Shown in pieces: positions 19,555 to 28,754 of a DNA stretch of 64,000 bases. Every line of letters begins with the position of its first letter. The stretch's first letter is position 1. The position numbers were made by a program, and so were the translations under genes. Location: NCBI GenBank assembly GCA_021781745.1, contig JAJXWH010000014.1, positions 46,244 through 110,243 on the forward strand. The letters run 5' to 3'. The stretch is from Bacillota bacterium. GTDB lineage: Bacteria; Bacillota; Clostridia; Clostridiales; Clostridiaceae. The notes below the pieces were generated by a model that was given only the letters and a program-made list of their open reading frames with translations, made no database searches and was not told the origin of the DNA.

Positions 19555-21192
19555 ATGAGATTAATAGTTATAGGAGCAGTTGCAGCAGGTACATCGGCAG
19601 CAGCAAAAGCAAGAAGAAATGATGATAATGCAGAGATAGTAATTTATGAAAAAGACAGAGATATATCTTATTCAGGTTGCGGATTACCTTATTATATAGG
19701 TAAAGAGATAGAGGATATAGATGAGTTGACTCCAAGAGATCCAGCATTTTTTAAGAAGAAATATAATATTGATGTTTTTACAGGATATGAAGTATTAAGT
19801 ATAAATTCAGACTCAAAAGAAGTAGAAGTGAAAAATCTTAATACAGATGAAGTTTTTAAAGATAGTTATGATAAATTAATTATAGCAACTGGAGCTACAC
19901 CATTCATTCCACAAATAGAAGGTGTAAATAACAATAATGTATTCTTTTTAAGAAATGTTCAAAGTGCTAGAAATATAAGAAACTTTATAGATATTAAAAA
20001 ACCAAAACATGCAGTAATTGCAGGTACAGGCTTTATTGGGTTTGAAATGTTAGAAAACCTAATGGGCGATGGAGTAAATGTAACTATAGTTGAAATGCAA
20101 AGCAAAATAACTCCAAATCTTGATGAAGATATGGCAGCATTTTTAGAAAATACATTAAAGAAGAAAAATATAAATATCATTAAAAATTCAGTTATTACTA
20201 AAATAGATGATGAAAGTGTTACATTAAATGATAATACTGTAATTAAGAGTGATATGGTAATAATGGCGACTGGAGTTAGACCAAATACTGAAATAGCAAG
20301 AGAAGCAGGGATTGAGGTTGGTGTAACTAAAGCAATTAAGGTTAATAACAAGATGGAAACAAATATACCTGATATTTATGCTTGTGGTGACTGCATTGAA
20401 ACTTTTTCAACTATAACAGGAAAGGCAGTATATAGACCTCTTGGATCAACAGCAAACAAAACAGGTAGAATTGCTGGAGAAAATGCAACAGGCGGAAAAC
20501 TTGAATATAGAGGGAATTTAAGCACAGGAATTTTTAAATTATTTGATATGACTATTGCAAATACTGGATTATCTGAAAAAGAAGCATTAGAAGAAGGTTA
20601 TGATATTCAAATATGTCATAATATAAAGCCAGATAAACCATCATATTTTCATGGGAAAGAAATGGTTATAAAAGCTATAGCAGATAAAAATACAGAAAAA
20701 ATACTAGGTGTTCAAATAATAGGTTATGAGGGAGTAGATAAAAGAATAGATGTATTTGTTACATTAATAACTTATGGAGCAAAAGTAGATGAATTATTTC
20801 ACTTAGATCTTGCTTACGCACCACCATTTTCAACTACTAAGGATCCAGTTCATTATACAGGAATGATTTTAGATAATGCATTAAATAATAATAGACCAAT
20901 TATAACATCAAATGAACTTAAGAACCTTGTAGAAAGTGGCGAAAAAGTTCAAATAGTAGATGCAAGAGTAAGCAAACAATATGATGAGGCTCATGTAGAC
21001 AATGCTGTAAATATACCTCACAAAAATTTAAGAATTGAAATGGAAAACTTGGATAAGAATGCAGTAGTAGTAACTTATTGTAATAAGGGAGTTACAGGTA
21101 ATGCAGCTCAAAATATATTTATAAATTATGGATATAAAAAAGTGTATAACCTTTCAGGGGGACACAAGTTCTATAAAGGAAGTAAAAAATAA
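19555..21192 (+). CDS. CoA-disulfide reductase-type FAD oxidoreductase with C-terminal rhodanese domain
   Basis: MRLIVIGAVAAGTSAAAKARR, YSGCGLPYYIG, rhodanese VDARVSKQYDEAHVDNAVNIP, TYCNKGVTGNA. Start moved to 19555 (RBS gaggagg). Confidence 0.9.
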   Translation: MRLIVIGAVAAGTSAAAKARRNDDNAEIVIYEKDRDISYSGCGLPYYIGKEIEDIDELTPRDPAFFKKKYNIDVFTGYEVLSINSDSKEVEVKNLNTDEVFKDSYDKLIIATGATPFIPQIEGVNNNNVFFLRNVQSARNIRNFIDIKKPKHAVIAGTGFIGFEMLENLMGDGVNVTIVEMQSKITPNLDEDMAAFLENTLKKKNINIIKNSVITKIDDESVTLNDNTVIKSDMVIMATGVRPNTEIAREAGIEVGVTKAIKVNNKMETNIPDIYACGDCIETFSTITGKAVYRPLGSTANKTGRIAGENATGGKLEYRGNLSTGIFKLFDMTIANTGLSEKEALEEGYDIQICHNIKPDKPSYFHGKEMVIKAIADKNTEKILGVQIIGYEGVDKRIDVFVTLITYGAKVDELFHLDLAYAPPFSTTKDPVHYTGMILDNALNNNRPIITSNELKNLVESGEKVQIVDARVSKQYDEAHVDNAVNIPHKNLRIEMENLDKNAVVVTYCNKGVTGNAAQNIFINYGYKKVYNLSGGHKFYKGSKK

Positions 21193-21328
21193 AGATTAAT
21201 TAATGAATAACTTAATAGTAATCCAGAAGATGAAATTATAGATACTTAATTATATATTTTGAATTAAATACAATGATAAAACTGGTTACTATTATTTTAT
21301 TATAAATAAAAATAGAAAGAGGGGAATT

Positions 21329-22396
21329 ATGATGAGTAACAAATCATCAAGACTGTCATTTTTAGACAGATATTTAACGCTATGGATATTTGCAGCAATG
21401 GCACTTGGAATATTATTAGGATGGGGAGTGCCATCACTGTCAGCAGGCTTAGCAAAATTATCTGTTGGAACAACATCAATACCAATAGCTATAGGATTAA
21501 TTGTTATGATGTATCCACCACTTGCAAAAGTAAATTATAAGGAGCTTGGAAAAGTATTTAAAAATCCAAGAGTTCTTGGATTATCATTAGTACAAAATTG
21601 GGTTATTGGGCCTGTTTTAATGTTTATTTTAGCATTCGTATTTTTAAAATCCGATTCCGCATTAATGACTGGACTTATTCTTATAGGACTAGCTAGATGT
21701 ATAGCTATGGTAATTCTTTGGAACAGTTTAGCAGATGGAGATAGCGAATATGCAGCAGCATTAGTTGCATTTAATTCTATATTTCAGGTAGTATTTTATT
21801 CTGTATTTGCGTATTTGTTTATTACAGTGTTACCACCTATATTTGGTCTTGCAGGATATGAAATTCATATTTCTATGGGGGAAGTGGCAGCGTCTGTTGC
21901 AATTTATCTTGGCATTCCTTTCTTATTAGGAATGTTTACTAGACTTATACTAGAACCTATGAAGGGAACCGAATGGTATGTAAAAAAGTTTGTTCCTAAA
22001 ATTAGTCCATTAGCTTTAATAGCTTTATTATTCACTATTGTAGTAATGTTTATGTTTAAAGGAAAATATATTGTAGAACTGCCTTTAGATGTTATTAAAG
22101 TAGCAATACCACTTGTAATATATTTTATAGCAATGTTTTCTGTATCATTCTATATAAGCTACAAATCAGGTATAAATTATCATCAAACGACTACTTTATC
22201 ATTTACAGCTGCAAGTAATAACTTTGAATTAGCAATAGCTGTTGCAGTAGCTGTATTTGGGATTGAGTCAAAAGTAGCCTTTGCAGCAGTAATAGGTCCA
22301 TTAATAGAAGTACCAGTAATGATTGCATTAGTAAATGTAGCATTGTATTGGGGAAGAAAGTATTTTAACTATAACAAGAATACAGAAATTCAATAA
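21329..22396 (+). CDS. Arsenite efflux permease, ACR3 family
   Basis: [67 protein letters not shown]. Confidence 0.95.
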   Translation: MMSNKSSRLSFLDRYLTLWIFAAMALGILLGWGVPSLSAGLAKLSVGTTSIPIAIGLIVMMYPPLAKVNYKELGKVFKNPRVLGLSLVQNWVIGPVLMFILAFVFLKSDSALMTGLILIGLARCIAMVILWNSLADGDSEYAAALVAFNSIFQVVFYSVFAYLFITVLPPIFGLAGYEIHISMGEVAASVAIYLGIPFLLGMFTRLILEPMKGTEWYVKKFVPKISPLALIALLFTIVVMFMFKGKYIVELPLDVIKVAIPLVIYFIAMFSVSFYISYKSGINYHQTTTLSFTAASNNFELAIAVAVAVFGIESKVAFAAVIGPLIEVPVMIALVNVALYWGRKYFNYNKNTEIQ

Positions 22397-22834
22397 TTAA
22401 AGTAATTAGGATACTATAGTTATTAATGTTAAGTATTTGCAATTATGCTGTGTAATAATTAGAGTAAGGATATGAGGTGGGACTGTGAATGATTTTGCAT
22501 TGATGTTATTTTTCTTTTCAGTGATAGGAATTGAGTTACAAGCTGTTATATTAGCTATTATTGTGAGAAAGAAAAAACTTATAATATATCGCAAAAAGAT
22601 GTTGGTAATATTTAAAATATTGCTAGTTACACTTAGTGTCAGTACTGTTTTATACAGAATTACAGAGACATCATAACATAAAGCTATTATCTAATGGTAA
22701 CAAAAAGCCAACCCAAAATCAAAATCAGAAATACAAAAAGAAAATGATCATAATTAAATAGAAGTTTTGTGCAAAATATATAATCTAAATTTTAAATTAA
22801 TTTACAATACTGCAATTAATAATTTAAAAGGAGA

Positions 22835-23056
22835 TTGATGATTATGAAATATTATCTTATAACTTATAGTGCAGAGGTTACACTTAGTGGTAATAGGATT
22901 CATTGGAGTAAGGCTATAAATTCTGATCCTGTAGATTATTTTATAAAAATAAAGGAAGAAGAGGAAAGAACACAGCCAATTGCTCATTATAAAGATTTTG
23001 CACTTAACTTTTTTACTGAAATAACAGAGGAACAATATTTAAAATTAGATAAATAG
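22835..23056 (+). CDS. Hypothetical 73-aa protein
   Basis: ORF with RBS aaggaga, followed by a strong hairpin. Confidence 0.45.
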   Translation: MMIMKYYLITYSAEVTLSGNRIHWSKAINSDPVDYFIKIKEEEERTQPIAHYKDFALNFFTEITEEQYLKLDK

Positions 23057-23077
23057 ATTAATCTTAAAGTTATATTA

Positions 23078-23117
23078 TAAAGCTATAATAGTACCCAAGT
23101 ATACTATTATAGCTTTA
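23078..23117. terminator. 16-bp perfect hairpin, terminator-like, upstream of the TnpB-like gene
   Basis: TAAAGCTATAATAGTA / TACTATTATAGCTTTA; related hairpin at 24678-24715. Confidence 0.75.
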
Positions 23118-23207
23118 TATATAATTAATAACATTACAAATTAGTGTACAAGTAATAAACAATAAATAGTACATGTTAATATAAGTTGATGGGGGCGTAT
23201 TGGGAAT

Positions 23208-24260
23208 ATGAATAGGGTTATAAAAATAAAGATAGTAGTAAATAATGATATTTATGAAATAAGAAAAAATCAATATAAGTTTATTCGTGATAGTCAATAT
23301 ACTCAATATCAAGGACTTAATAGATGCATGGGATATTTGATGATGGGATACTATGCTAATAACATGGATTTAAAGAGTGAAGGATTTAAAGAACATCAAA
23401 GAACTATTACTAATAGCGCTAATTTTTTTGATGGAATTAACTTTGGTACAGGCATAGATACTAAATCTTTAATAACTCAAAAGATTAAAAAGGATTTTAG
23501 CATTGCTATTAAAAATGGATTAGCAAGTGGAGAACGAAGTGTAAATAATTATAAAAGAACATTTCCACTCATGACAAGAGGGAGAAACTTAAAATTTAAG
23601 TATGATGAAAATAACAAAGATATATTAATTGATTGGATAAATAAGATTCAATTTAAATGCATATTAGGAGAAAAGAAAAATTCATTAGAACTTAAACAAA
23701 TTCTAGGTAAAGTAATAAATAAGGAATATAGTATTTCACAAAGTTCATTATATTTTAATAATAAAAATGAATTAATATTAATGCTTACACTAAACACTCC
23801 AATTGAAAAGGAAAACTATACACCCGTAAAAGATAGAATATTGGAAGTGATTTTTGGAGTGGAAGTTCCTATTTATATCTATATAAGTGATAAACCTTAT
23901 ATAGAAAAGACATTGGGGGATTTTTCGGAATTTAATAGGATGAGATTACAATTTAAAGCTAGAAATAAAAGATTATATAGACAATTAAAATATTCAAAAG
24001 GTGGAATAGGTAAAAAGGATAAATTTAAATCTATTGAGCAGTTTAGAGAAAAACAAAGAAATTTTACAAAAACATATAATCATTTTTTATCTAAGAATAT
24101 AATTGAATTTGCATTGAAAAATAGATGTGAATATATATATTTGGAGAAATTAGAAAAGGAAATAATAAATAAAGTAGCTTTATCTAATTGGAATTATTAT
24201 AATTTGCAAGAACAGATTATGTATAAAGCTGAAAGACATGGCATAATGGTTATAGTATGA
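23208..24260 (+). CDS. TnpB/Cas12f-family protein, predicted nuclease-dead (RuvC-I altered, RuvC-III and zinc finger absent)
   Basis: FRDTTNH-like block (FTKTYNHFLSKNIIEFALKNRCEYIYLEKLE) then LSNWNYYNLQEQIMYKAERHGIMVIV, matching TnpB/Cas12f '..NWTYYDLQQKIKYKAEEVGIKV..'. Expected GVDLG replaced by FGVEVP; ORF ends before NPKYTSQRCSKCG. Confidence 0.75.
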   Translation: MNRVIKIKIVVNNDIYEIRKNQYKFIRDSQYTQYQGLNRCMGYLMMGYYANNMDLKSEGFKEHQRTITNSANFFDGINFGTGIDTKSLITQKIKKDFSIAIKNGLASGERSVNNYKRTFPLMTRGRNLKFKYDENNKDILIDWINKIQFKCILGEKKNSLELKQILGKVINKEYSISQSSLYFNNKNELILMLTLNTPIEKENYTPVKDRILEVIFGVEVPIYIYISDKPYIEKTLGDFSEFNRMRLQFKARNKRLYRQLKYSKGGIGKKDKFKSIEQFREKQRNFTKTYNHFLSKNIIEFALKNRCEYIYLEKLEKEIINKVALSNWNYYNLQEQIMYKAERHGIMVIV

Positions 24261-24334
24261 TTTCTTCTAATATACATGTTAAGTCTAAACTATTTGTAAA
24301 CCATATAGTTGTGAAGATAAAAATTAATTAAATA

Positions 24335-24495
24335 TTCATACGGCTGATTCAATCTATCATGAGATAGGTATGCTTAGGTATATAAGCCGAATGGTGAGGA
24401 TATTGAAAAAATATATTAGGTGTTTATACCAACAATATACGATAATCACTCACTAAAGGTCAGTCTAGATGTTGTGTTACTATCTAGCGTATTAT
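24335..24495 (+). ncRNA. Putative guide-RNA scaffold (omegaRNA/tracr-like) downstream of TnpB-like ORF
   Basis: Nested complementarity: CGGCT(24341-24345)/AGCCG(24385-24389); GTGAG(24394-24398)/CTCAC(24449-24453); ATATT(24413-24417)/AATAT(24434-24438); CTAGAT(24465-24470)/ATCTAG(24482-24487). Confidence 0.55.
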
Positions 24496-24677
24496 ATAGT
24501 TTCATTAATTATCTATATAATATGTGAATGCATTGACAAATTGCATACTATAAATAATTCGAGTATGCAAATTTTAAAATTAATTAAAAAGTATAAATAG
24601 AGGTTAAACATTATTTTTCTAGTTTTATGAATTTAAGCTTGATAAAAGTCTACAAAGTTAAGAAAAGTATAGACTAA

Positions 24678-24715
24678 AAAGCTGTAATAGTTAAAATTCG
24701 TACTATTATGGCTTT
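24678..24715. terminator. Terminator-like hairpin related to 23078-23117
   Basis: AAAGCTGTAATAGT-taaaattcgt-ACTATTATGGCTTT; pairs with G-U wobbles. Confidence 0.6.
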
Positions 24716-24880
24716 AATTATTATAAGATCTAAATATAAGAAGTTAAATTATAATTTTATACTTGCATTTGCATATAAATATTAGTTGTAAGTTATTGGG
24801 TTATAATGTGATTTAGTGATATAATGTATAAAAAAGGATATGAATTAACTGTCAAATAAATTATAAAGGGGAACTGATGT

Positions 24881-25441
24881 ATGTACGAAGAAATAAAAAT
24901 TGAAAAAGTTGAGGAGTATTGCGGATTATGTGAGGATTATGCAAAGAAGAATTTAACAAATCCAACTAAAATAGCAATTATATCGTGTGAAGGGGCTTGT
25001 GCCAGAGGAGAGGTCTCTAGGAGAGCAGCAAATTTAATTTCACATAAGATAGCAAAAGAAAATACTGTTAGAATCTGTCTTGGTGGTGCTTTTACAAAAG
25101 AAGGAGGACAAAGGAATTTAGTAAGAGAAGCACATAAGGCTATTGCCATAGAAGGGTGTTTTATTAATTGTTCATCAAGAATGATGAAAGGTGTAATACC
25201 AGAACTTGAGCCTTTAGTAGTACAAGCTGATAAGATATATTCAAAGGATTTGCCTTTTGGAATAGATGAAGTTACGGATGAAGAATTTAATGAATGTGCA
25301 AAAATGGTAGCTGAAGAAATTGTGGAAAAATATATTTATGGTGACTCTGTGCCAGAGATATCAAGTGAAGAATGTTCATCAAACTCTAATATAGGTTGTT
25401 GTTCGGCAAATAATGATTCAAAATCTTCTTGTTGCAAGTAG
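24881..25441 (+). CDS. DGC-domain putative zinc/metal-binding protein with Cys-rich C-terminus
   Basis: ISCEGACARGEVSRRAANLI, RICLGGAF, AIEGCFINCSSRMM; tail ECSSNSNIGCCSANNDSKSSCCK. Confidence 0.8.
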   Translation: MYEEIKIEKVEEYCGLCEDYAKKNLTNPTKIAIISCEGACARGEVSRRAANLISHKIAKENTVRICLGGAFTKEGGQRNLVREAHKAIAIEGCFINCSSRMMKGVIPELEPLVVQADKIYSKDLPFGIDEVTDEEFNECAKMVAEEIVEKYIYGDSVPEISSEECSSNSNIGCCSANNDSKSSCCK

Positions 25442-25510
25442 TATTAAGAAAAGCATCTATCATGCAAAGTTTGATAGATGTTTTTTTAGAATTGCTGTGA
25501 ATTAATTAAT

Positions 25511-25919
25511 CCCGATTACTTTGCTTCTACGTTCCATTAGAACCGTATCATGCCATACTCCAGTATCCATTTTAGCAACTTTTTCTCTTATGCCAATTTC
25601 TCTAAAACCGCACTTTTCATGCAATTCTATACTAGAAGTATTTTATTCTTATAGTTTAATTAAATTCTTCATCAAAGCTTGTCCGATTCTTAAAACTCTA
25701 TAATTTTCTCCAATATAAATGCTGACTTCAGCTACACCAGAATAAACAGCTCTGCTTGAAGTAGAACTTAAAGCAGCAAAGCCAAGGACTTTTTCGTCTG
25801 ATTTAGCAACTAATCTACAAGATTTAATATGCCCGCTATTCCACTCATCATAAGTTGGGATTGAGTTTTGAAACTTCTTCCCAATCAGATTCTTTCATTT
25901 CTTCAATTGTACAATTCAT
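25511..25919 (-). pseudogene. GNAT acetyltransferase of the phosphinothricin/arsinothricin (Pat/ArsN1-like) family, degraded
   Basis: Minus-strand fragments in different frames: MNCTIEEMKESDWEEVSKL..., TYDEWNSGHIKSCRLVAKSDEKVLGFAALSSTSSRAVYSGVAEVSIYIGENYR, LHEKCGFREIGIREKVAKMDTGVWHDTVLMERRSKVIG. Confidence 0.75.
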
Positions 25920-25945
25920 AATTACTTGCTCCTTTATAAAAATAA

Positions 25946-26575
25946 TTAAATTTTTTCTCCATATGCAGCGAAAATGCTAATGTTAGCCTTCTCACATCCG
26001 CATTCAGAATCAGCACAGCAGTTGCTTCCTACACAGTTTACAGTTACATTCTTAAGCCCAGAATCTTCAAACCATTCTATGATTTTATTTCTATCAAACC
26101 CCATCCAAACATCATATTGCTCAGTTTTCAAAAATTCGAAGTTATGCTCATCTAAGTCAGTAATAACAAGTTTTCCACTAGATTTTAAAATTCTTTGCAT
26201 TTCTTTTATTACTATACTTGGATTTTCAACGTGATGTAAGAACATGTTTGCAAACACATAATCTACTGAATTATCTTCAATAGGTAAGTCTTCACCGACT
26301 CCTTGAATGCATTTGAGATCTTTGTAATAAGAAAACTTGTTTTTTAATAAACTAAGCATTTCTTCTGATTGATCAACAGCAATAACTTTAACATTTTTAT
26401 TGATTAAACCTTCTGTTATAAATCCAGTACCAGCTCCTATATCTGCAGCTAGTTTTCCTTCTTCAACATCAGCAGTTTTATAGGCTACCAATCTTACTTC
26501 ATCTGAAAAAAAGTCATTTCTCATATTGTCCCAATTAGATGCTACTTCATCAAAATATTCTTTACTTTGTTTCAT
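25946..26575 (-). CDS. Class I SAM-dependent methyltransferase with Cys-rich C-terminal motif
   Basis: LAADIGAGTGFITEGLI, DQSEEMLSLL, MFLHHVENP; VGSNCCADSECGCEKANISIFAAYG. Confidence 0.85.
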   Translation of the reverse strand: MKQSKEYFDEVASNWDNMRNDFFSDEVRLVAYKTADVEEGKLAADIGAGTGFITEGLINKNVKVIAVDQSEEMLSLLKNKFSYYKDLKCIQGVGEDLPIEDNSVDYVFANMFLHHVENPSIVIKEMQRILKSSGKLVITDLDEHNFEFLKTEQYDVWMGFDRNKIIEWFEDSGLKNVTVNCVGSNCCADSECGCEKANISIFAAYGEKI

Positions 26576-26655
26576 TATTAACCCTCCAATATTTTTATTA
26601 GGAAAGAGTTCTTTAAGTAAAAATAAAAATGCGTAAAATGAACGTCTTTTCCGGT

Positions 26656-27147
26656 TTATTTATTTGTATTATTGTTTAAACTTTTATTACAACAGTTAGA
26701 TGTGTTTTCATCTTTGGAAAGAGCTTGAATAATAATATTTAATCCATTAAAAACAGTTAACTGGTCTTCTAACGAGATTTGATTAAAAATATTTTTGAAT
26801 TTGTCATCCATTTTGATTTCAATATCTCTGAAGAGTTTTAGCCCTTTCTCTGTCAATTCAATATCTATACTTCGTCTATCTGTTTCTGATGGAGTTCTAA
26901 ATACAAATTCTTTTTTTACAAGACTGTCTACAGTTCTGCTCATTGTACTAATGTCAAGGTCAATTAAATTAGCTAAATCTTTTAGTGAAATATTTTCTGC
27001 ACGTCCTATCTCAACTAATGCATGACATTGAGCTAAAGTAACTTCTAAGCAGCAACTATCTTGTTTATTTAATAATCCAAGTTTTCGTTCTAGTATTCTT
27101 ATTAATTCTCTGAAATTTTTATTATTAATTTTGTTCAAAAATATCAC
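26656..27147 (-). CDS. MarR family transcriptional regulator with Cys-pair motifs
   Basis: ISLKDLANLIDLDISTMSRTVDSLVKKEFVFRTPSETDRRSIDIELTEKG; CC near both ends. Confidence 0.88.
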   Translation of the reverse strand: MIFLNKINNKNFRELIRILERKLGLLNKQDSCCLEVTLAQCHALVEIGRAENISLKDLANLIDLDISTMSRTVDSLVKKEFVFRTPSETDRRSIDIELTEKGLKLFRDIEIKMDDKFKNIFNQISLEDQLTVFNGLNIIIQALSKDENTSNCCNKSLNNNTNK

Positions 27148-27630
27148 TCCTTAGGTAAATGATAGCATATATGATTGCTAGATACAACTATTGCTATATA
27201 CAAATAAATTTTATGTTATTGGTCACATAAATAAGAAAGAATTATATTAATTTTAATCTTTTTGAAAAATATTTTATAAAATTTTTTATAATACAATTTT
27301 TAAGGTAGGCTTTAATTATAGTTAGAAAGACTTAAATTGCAAAATATTTTATATGAATATCGAAAGAGCAAAATTTTATTAGATAGCATAAAAGATAGAT
27401 ATTGTTATTTTAATTGTAAAAAATGTTGAAAAATAAAAATTAAACAGCTTAAAAAGAAGTAGAGAGATTATAAATAATATATATTGATGCTATTATAAGC
27501 AGGCATTAATTTGCAGAATGAATAATAACGTTGTTTAGAGATAAGATTATTTATGTGATGCCTTCTTGGGAAAATATAATTATAATTTTGTAAATTATAT
27601 ATAATAGTTTGTCAAAATAAATTGATTTTA

Positions 27631-27898
27631 TATGGTTTGAAAAAAATGGAAATAGTGGAGATTATAATACAACACATGAGTTCTTTGAAGAATATAAATA
27701 TAGAATAAAAGATAGTGATGATGAAATAGAACGATATGTATGCTTAACTTTGGATGAAGTAATTCTGTAAGAGGATAAATCATATTAGATTAGAGTTTAT
27801 AAAAAATAATTTTAAGAAATGAATAGATAAACTTGAAAAAATCTATATTGTTTATTAATAATATAGATAGTGATAATTAATAAATTTAATAAGTAGGA
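27631..27898. repeat. Right copy of ~260-bp diverged direct repeat (mate 4161-4421)
   Basis: Contains a degraded 3' half of the 4027-4299 gene plus identical downstream sequence. Confidence 0.9.
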
Positions 27899-27978
27899 AT
27901 TAATGTGCATTGTTAAACTTATAAGAGATATTAAATTATCGATAATACTTCCTTTAGTAAAATAATATTAAATACAGA

Positions 27979-28013
27979 AAATAAGAGCATATCATCTGAT
28001 ATGCTCTTATTTT
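27979..28013. terminator. Intrinsic terminator hairpin
   Basis: AAATAAGAGCATATC-atct-GATATGCTCTTATTT + U tract. Confidence 0.8.
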
Positions 28014-28080
28014 TATTTTTAAACAAAGATTTAAAATGATATGGAAAGTATATAGTTTTTATTAGGTGGCTTTGAATTAA

Positions 28081-28428
28081 TTAAAATAAGCATTCAGAGT
28101 GAAAGCCTATAAGGAAGTAACTGCTGTTATTAGGTATAGCTTTGGATTGCGAAGCGTTATAGGCTAATGTTTCGCAAAGAATTCTATTAAAATTTGCTGA
28201 TTGAGAACCGCTTAGATATTTATCTGTTAATAAGTTGATTTTTAATTTGATAATATTTATTATGAAGGAATCTGTTTTGTTATTTGCTAAAAATAGATAG
28301 CTAATATCTCTAGATGCCATTTCATTAGGAGCAGAACAGCATATAAAACTTGAAATTTGTCCTAACCAGAAAAAATAATCGTCATCATTTGTAATAATAT
28401 CTGTTTTAACATTATGTTTTAAATTCAT
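28081..28428 (-). CDS. 115-aa protein; possible resemblance to Cas8b/Csh1 C-terminal domain
   Basis: Own RBS (GGAGG on minus strand). DDYFFWLGQISSFICCSA...FNRILCETLAYN...YFLIGFHSECLF resembles the '[D]YFxLGQlxyyLlS...FNxLxxxxxxY...FLxGYxSexLF' pattern of Cas8b C-termini; by eye only. Confidence 0.35.
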   Translation of the reverse strand: MNLKHNVKTDIITNDDDYFFWLGQISSFICCSAPNEMASRDISYLFLANNKTDSFIINIIKLKINLLTDKYLSGSQSANFNRILCETLAYNASQSKAIPNNSSYFLIGFHSECLF

Positions 28429-28680
28429 TATAATACCTCCGTATGATATTAAATATACCGATATATAAAAATAGTTTTAATAAATTTTAAAGAAATAGTA
28501 CCGTTGTTTCTTTAATAAATATGATAACTTGAAAAGCAGAAAAGATAAATAGAAAATTCAAAAAATTGCCAGAAAAAAATTACATTTATAACTGTATCAA
28601 TATGGCTAATTTACAAGATATTTTTCTAAATAAAATATAAAAGTTAAATAATATTTAAAATAAATAAACATAAACAATGC

Positions 28681-28710
28681 AAATAAGGACATAGAAATAT
28701 GTTCTTATTT
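28681..28710. terminator. Hairpin AAATAAGGACATA-gaaa-TATGTTCTTATTT
   Basis: Inverted repeat; same stem family as 32674 and 33562. Confidence 0.7.
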
Positions 28711-28754
28711 ACGTTTAAAACTAATTAATAGAATATTTCACGATTATATGGCAT

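Noticed and set aside
22485-22676. 63-aa hydrophobic ORF after ACR3
   Set aside because: Could be a real small membrane protein, but there is no recognisable family, so it is not listed as a supported gene.
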